From contig JAGQMT010000001.1 in NCBI GenBank assembly GCA_020428565.1, forward strand, positions 1-30,904: a DNA stretch of 30,904 bases, read 5' to 3'. The notes under the pieces were generated by a model that was not told the origin of the DNA, searched no databases, and saw only the letters and a program-made list of their open reading frames with translations. This document shows positions 28,314 to 30,904 of this stretch, piece by piece (the first letter of the stretch is position 1; every line of letters begins with the position of its first letter). The stretch is from Candidatus Saccharimonadota bacterium (GTDB lineage Bacteria > Patescibacteriota > Saccharimonadia > Saccharimonadales > JACDBH01). Position numbers and translations under genes: made by a program.

Positions 28314-29552
28314 TTATTCGTATCTGAGGGATTCTATAGGGTCTTTGCGGGCAGCTTTGATTGCTGGCACTGTACCAAATACTATACCGATACCAGCCGA
28401 CACACCAACCGTCACGCCCACCGCTCGCCATGTAATAACTGGTACTAAATCGGTCAGTATCGATATCACCACATTACCGCTCATTGCCACCACAACCCCA
28501 AAGATGCCACCCAAGACACTTAGTAGTGTCGCCTCTACCATAAACTGACTATATATTTCATGATTGGTTGCACCCAAAGACTTACGCACTCCAATCTCCC
28601 TAGTACGCTCAGTGACAGATACGAACATTATATTCATTATCCCTATACCACCGACCAACAGGGCAATACCGGCCACAACTACTACAAAAGAGGTAGCCAC
28701 CCCAATCGTACTCCTAGCCACCAAATCTACTTCGCTAGATTTCAGGATAGTAAAATCCTCTTGGTTACCATGATTGGCCAATAGCGAAATCTGGATATCA
28801 TCTATCAGACCGTCTACCTGAGCCGGGTCATTGGATAAAAATAATATCTGATAAATAAACGGTTCGATATCTGTAATACTTCTGGCTGTATCATAGGATA
28901 TAAAGACCGCTTTATTGAGATCTGTCACGGAACTAAGAGGATTGGTCTTGAACTCATCAAACACGCCCCCAACCACAAAATCATTGTTGCGGATATTAAT
29001 CAACTTACCCAAGGGAACGTTCTCACCGTACAACTCCTCGGCTACCCGTTTGCCAATGACGACCGAATTTTTACCAGAACCATTACTAAAAAACGATCCA
29101 TAGGCTACAGCCTGTCCTAATAACTCTGGCAAATCTTCACTGACGGCAATCACCTGAGCCTCTTCGTAGGTACTACCATCGTAATCATAGGGCAGACCAG
29201 ACAATGTAGATAGTGGTGACACAGCCTTAACCTGTTCACTATTCTTGATAGATTGGTAATCTTTTTCCGACAAACTACCCACACCGAGCGATGCCAAATA
29301 ATTAATATCTGTGATATTGCCATCGTCATCTCTACGTGCGAGAGAACCAGGCCGAACACTGACAAGATCTGGGTTATTGGCTTGATTAGCCTCAACAATA
29401 TGACGTCGCAAGCCTTCACTAACAGATACTGTCATAATTACGGATGAAACACCTATGATGATACCAACCATGGTCAGTAAACTGCGAGTTTTGTTATTTC
29501 TGATAGACGATACCGCCATTCGGGTATTATCATTGAATAAAATTGAACGCAT
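28314..29552 (-). CDS. MacB/FtsX-type ABC transporter permease
   Basis: This 412-residue protein has one N-terminal membrane segment (about 23-45, KTRSLLTMVGIIIGVSSVIMTVSV), a large extracytoplasmic MacB periplasmic-core-like domain, and three C-terminal membrane segments with the FtsX signature TERTREIGVRKSLGAT and KAARKDPIESLRYE. Such permeases act by mechanotransmission to export peptides, lipoproteins or antibiotics, or to control cell-wall enzymes. Its ATG overlaps the stop of the ATPase gene (TAATG), so the two are translationally coupled. Confidence 0.93.
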   Translation of the reverse strand: MRSILFNDNTRMAVSSIRNNKTRSLLTMVGIIIGVSSVIMTVSVSEGLRRHIVEANQANNPDLVSVRPGSLARRDDDGNITDINYLASLGVGSLSEKDYQSIKNSEQVKAVSPLSTLSGLPYDYDGSTYEEAQVIAVSEDLPELLGQAVAYGSFFSNGSGKNSVVIGKRVAEELYGENVPLGKLINIRNNDFVVGGVFDEFKTNPLSSVTDLNKAVFISYDTARSITDIEPFIYQILFLSNDPAQVDGLIDDIQISLLANHGNQEDFTILKSSEVDLVARSTIGVATSFVVVVAGIALLVGGIGIMNIMFVSVTERTREIGVRKSLGATNHEIYSQFMVEATLLSVLGGIFGVVVAMSGNVVISILTDLVPVITWRAVGVTVGVSAGIGIVFGTVPAIKAARKDPIESLRYE

Positions 29553-30457
29553 TATGACTTATCTCCTTGAGATTTAGCCTTATAACCCCGAGAGGCACGC
29601 TTAATTTTTTTGGGCTTCTTGGACTTTTTGTCTGAGCGAGTGATATTGGCACGCTCAGGCGCAGGCTTAGCTGGAACTTCTTGCATAAAAGCCGATATAC
29701 TCTGCAAACGTTCATTGTCATAATCTTTGGCAAGCGCTATGTCTGACTTGGCAAGACTAGGTACTTCGCCTAATTTGGTTTGCTGATCGTGAGTGATAGA
29801 CCCGTCGACCATATACAGTACTCTGGTAGCGTACCTTGTTAGTTCTGGGTTGTGCGTTACCATCAACACCGTACTACCCGTAGTATGCAATTCAGCCAAT
29901 ATCTCCATGACCACACGACTACTATGACTATCTAGGTTACCAGTAGGTTCATCTGCGATGATGAGGCTAGGATTGTTGACTAACGCCCTAGCGATAGCTA
30001 CACGCTGTGCTTGACCACCACTAAGAGTCTTGGGATAGTAAAATTCTTTTTCTTTGAGACCAACCCTATCCAGCGCCGCCGATGCTTGTTCTAAGCGTTT
30101 GGTAAGCGATACCCCCTTATAGGCAAGGGGTAGGGCGACATTATCTATGGTCGTTAGTTTGGGCAATAAATTAAATGACTGGAAAATAAAGCCAATATGA
30201 TCACGCCTAGTCTTTGCTAGTCTACCCGGTCTTAGCTTGGATACCAACCGACCGCTAAGGTGATAGGTGCCATGAGTCGGTCTGTCTAGCAGACCGATGA
30301 TATTTAACAGACTAGATTTACCAGAACCCGACGGACCCATGATGGCCACAAATTCGCCTTTTTCTATCTCTAGGCTGACTTCATCAAGGGCTACGGTGGT
30401 AGCATTACCAAAGCCGTATATCCTCGAAACTTCTTCTAGTTTTATAACATTAGACAT
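29552..30457 (-). CDS. ABC transporter ATP-binding protein (MacB/LolD type) with basic tail
   Basis: This encodes 301 residues from the ATG at 30457; a longer frame would run through a tRNA gene and is rejected. It has Walker A GPSGSGKSS at 41-49, Q-loop Q93, signature LSGGQ at 145-149, Walker B LIIADE at 165-170 and a switch His in VTHNPEL. A C-terminal extension of about 70 residues ends in a Lys/Arg-rich tail (KKSKKPKKIKRASRG), unusual for the family and perhaps binding membrane or nucleic acid. TAAACT ends 8 nt before the ATG. It pairs with the permease downstream. Confidence 0.93.
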   Translation of the reverse strand: MSNVIKLEEVSRIYGFGNATTVALDEVSLEIEKGEFVAIMGPSGSGKSSLLNIIGLLDRPTHGTYHLSGRLVSKLRPGRLAKTRRDHIGFIFQSFNLLPKLTTIDNVALPLAYKGVSLTKRLEQASAALDRVGLKEKEFYYPKTLSGGQAQRVAIARALVNNPSLIIADEPTGNLDSHSSRVVMEILAELHTTGSTVLMVTHNPELTRYATRVLYMVDGSITHDQQTKLGEVPSLAKSDIALAKDYDNERLQSISAFMQEVPAKPAPERANITRSDKKSKKPKKIKRASRGYKAKSQGDKS

Positions 30458-30519
30458 TACTTTATAGTTTACGAAAAATTTACCCCTATTCATAGGTGTA
30501 AAATATACAAAACTTACGA

Positions 30520-30525
30520 TATAAT
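30520..30525 (+). promoter_or_regulatory. -10 box of tRNA-Ser(GGA)
   Basis: TATAAT ends 11 nt before the tRNA 5' end. The -35 is not convincing. It is divergent from the ABC ATPase gene. Confidence 0.45.
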
Positions 30526-30536
30526 AATATTTGTCT

Positions 30537-30626
30537 GGAGAGGTGCAGGAGTGGTTGAACTGGCAGTCCTGGAAAGACTGTGAGCCGGCAACGGTTCCGA
30601 GGGTTCGAATCCCTCTCTCTCCGCCA
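30537..30626 (+). tRNA. tRNA-Ser (anticodon GGA), CCA encoded
   Basis: It begins GGAGAGG and closes with its acceptor partner, discriminator G and encoded CCA. The anticodon loop CTGGAAA in stem AGTC/GACT gives GGA. The long variable arm is class II serine, and the T loop TTCGAAT has normal length. It is near identical to tRNA-Ser(CGA) at 3555 outside the anticodon arm. Confidence 0.95.
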
Positions 30627-30638
30627 TAACAAAAATAA

Positions 30639-30660
30639 TCTGTCATCAAGACAGACTTTT
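30639..30660 (+). terminator. Intrinsic terminator of tRNA-Ser(GGA)
   Basis: TCTGTC/GACAGA (30639-30644 with 30650-30655, loop ATCAA) is followed by C and a T-run. It starts 12 nt after the tRNA. Confidence 0.85.
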
Positions 30661-30685
30661 TTGTTTTATAGAGCAGGAAAGAAGG

Positions 30686-30904
30686 CTACTTGGCACGGAC
30701 AAACACTACAGCGCTGACAGCTTTTGTGCCAGCCCACTTCAGGGCGGTTGACGCAACTTCGATAGTTGCGCCGGTTGTCAGAACATCATCAATAATCATA
30801 ATATGTCTGTTGGCCACCAAATCTTTATTGATGACCCCAAAACTACCTTTTGGCTGAACAAGTCTCTTGGTCTTAGTAGCACCGACCTATCGTGCCTGAC
30901 CACT
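30686..30904 (-). pseudogene. comF: ComF-family phosphoribosyltransferase, partial and interrupted by TAG
   Basis: The C-terminal part reads GSFGVINKDLVANRHIMI, then IDDVLTTGATIEVASTALKWAG to a TAG at 30686-30688. IIDDVLTTGAT is the PRPP-binding loop of type I phosphoribosyltransferases, and the context is that of ComF, a competence-associated protein. Upstream in frame, at 30887-30889, there is a TAG where family members usually have Gln (AR-Q-VGATKTKR), a single-base change from CAG. The reading frame resumes beyond it to the window edge. It may be a pseudogene, a sequencing error or a true interruption. Confidence 0.75.

Noticed and set aside
30458..30649. N-terminal extension of the ABC ATPase to 30649
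   Set aside because: That frame is antisense to tRNA-Ser(GGA); homology and the -10 box place the start at 30457.
1540..30889. TAG as a recoded sense codon
   Set aside because: TAG interrupts the IS256 fragment and comF, but many intact genes end in TAG (groES, XRE-HAD, the 201-residue gene), so the standard code applies.
1..30904. CRISPR array or direct-repeat locus
   Set aside because: No regularly spaced direct repeats were seen; the repeats present are inverted, local and different from each other.

Overview
The window looks like chromosome from a small-genome Patescibacteria (CPR) bacterium, most likely Candidatus Saccharibacteria (TM7). This is inferred from compact gene packing, AT-leaning core genes, a MurE-like ligase with a short N-terminus, a bifunctional phosphoglucose/phosphomannose isomerase, TrmB-type regulators, an LPxTG surface protein and many unrecognised small proteins. 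There is no 16S gene here, so the assignment is not proven.

Layout. 1-1320: two overlapping minus-strand envelope genes, one cut by the window edge. 1456-1938: fused remnants of IS256-type and IS30-type transposases. 1939-2570: island 1 (small membrane protein). 2853-5185: unknown helical protein, tRNA-Ser(CGA), HIT hydrolase, a 57-residue membrane protein and an XRE-HAD fusion. 5186-6175: island 2. 6291-9649: large DEAH RNA helicase. 9681-10450: island 3, then more structured non-coding DNA to about 10840. 10981-18382: TrmB regulator, unknown gene, valS, small Cys-containing gene, tsaD and murE-like. 18450-19035: island 4. 19115-21906: unknown gene, then a CIRCE-controlled groES-groEL operon. 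21941-25443: four small or low-complexity genes (one a sortase substrate) and the sugar-phosphate isomerase. 25623-28277: second TrmB regulator, divergent unknown gene, LDH2 dehydrogenase. 28314-30457: MacB/FtsX-type ABC exporter. 30537-30904: tRNA-Ser(GGA) and a broken comF.

Most striking signal. Four intergenic islands each carry one small ORF of unknown function and heavy secondary structure, with coding sequence more GC-rich than the neighbours. In each the Shine-Dalgarno can be drawn inside a hairpin. In island 2 (5212-6175) almost the whole gene, coding sequence included, is a chain of back-to-back hairpins, several of them 12-17 bp and perfect. Island 3 ends in a type III hammerhead self-cleaving ribozyme with every canonical core base present (9681-9731, minus strand), placed so that it would cut the island transcript away from the downstream helicase mRNA. 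Islands 2 and 3 also share a 3' untranslated motif. I infer a family of structured-RNA, single-ORF mobile elements, possibly moving through RNA or single-stranded DNA. No mobility gene is present in them.

Second theme. At least eleven core genes have a -10 hexamer (often extended, TGN-TANNNT) ending 6-9 nt before the ATG and no Shine-Dalgarno, which predicts leaderless mRNAs. The islands and the groES-groEL operon instead use strong Shine-Dalgarno sites. Host genes and islands therefore appear to start translation in different ways.
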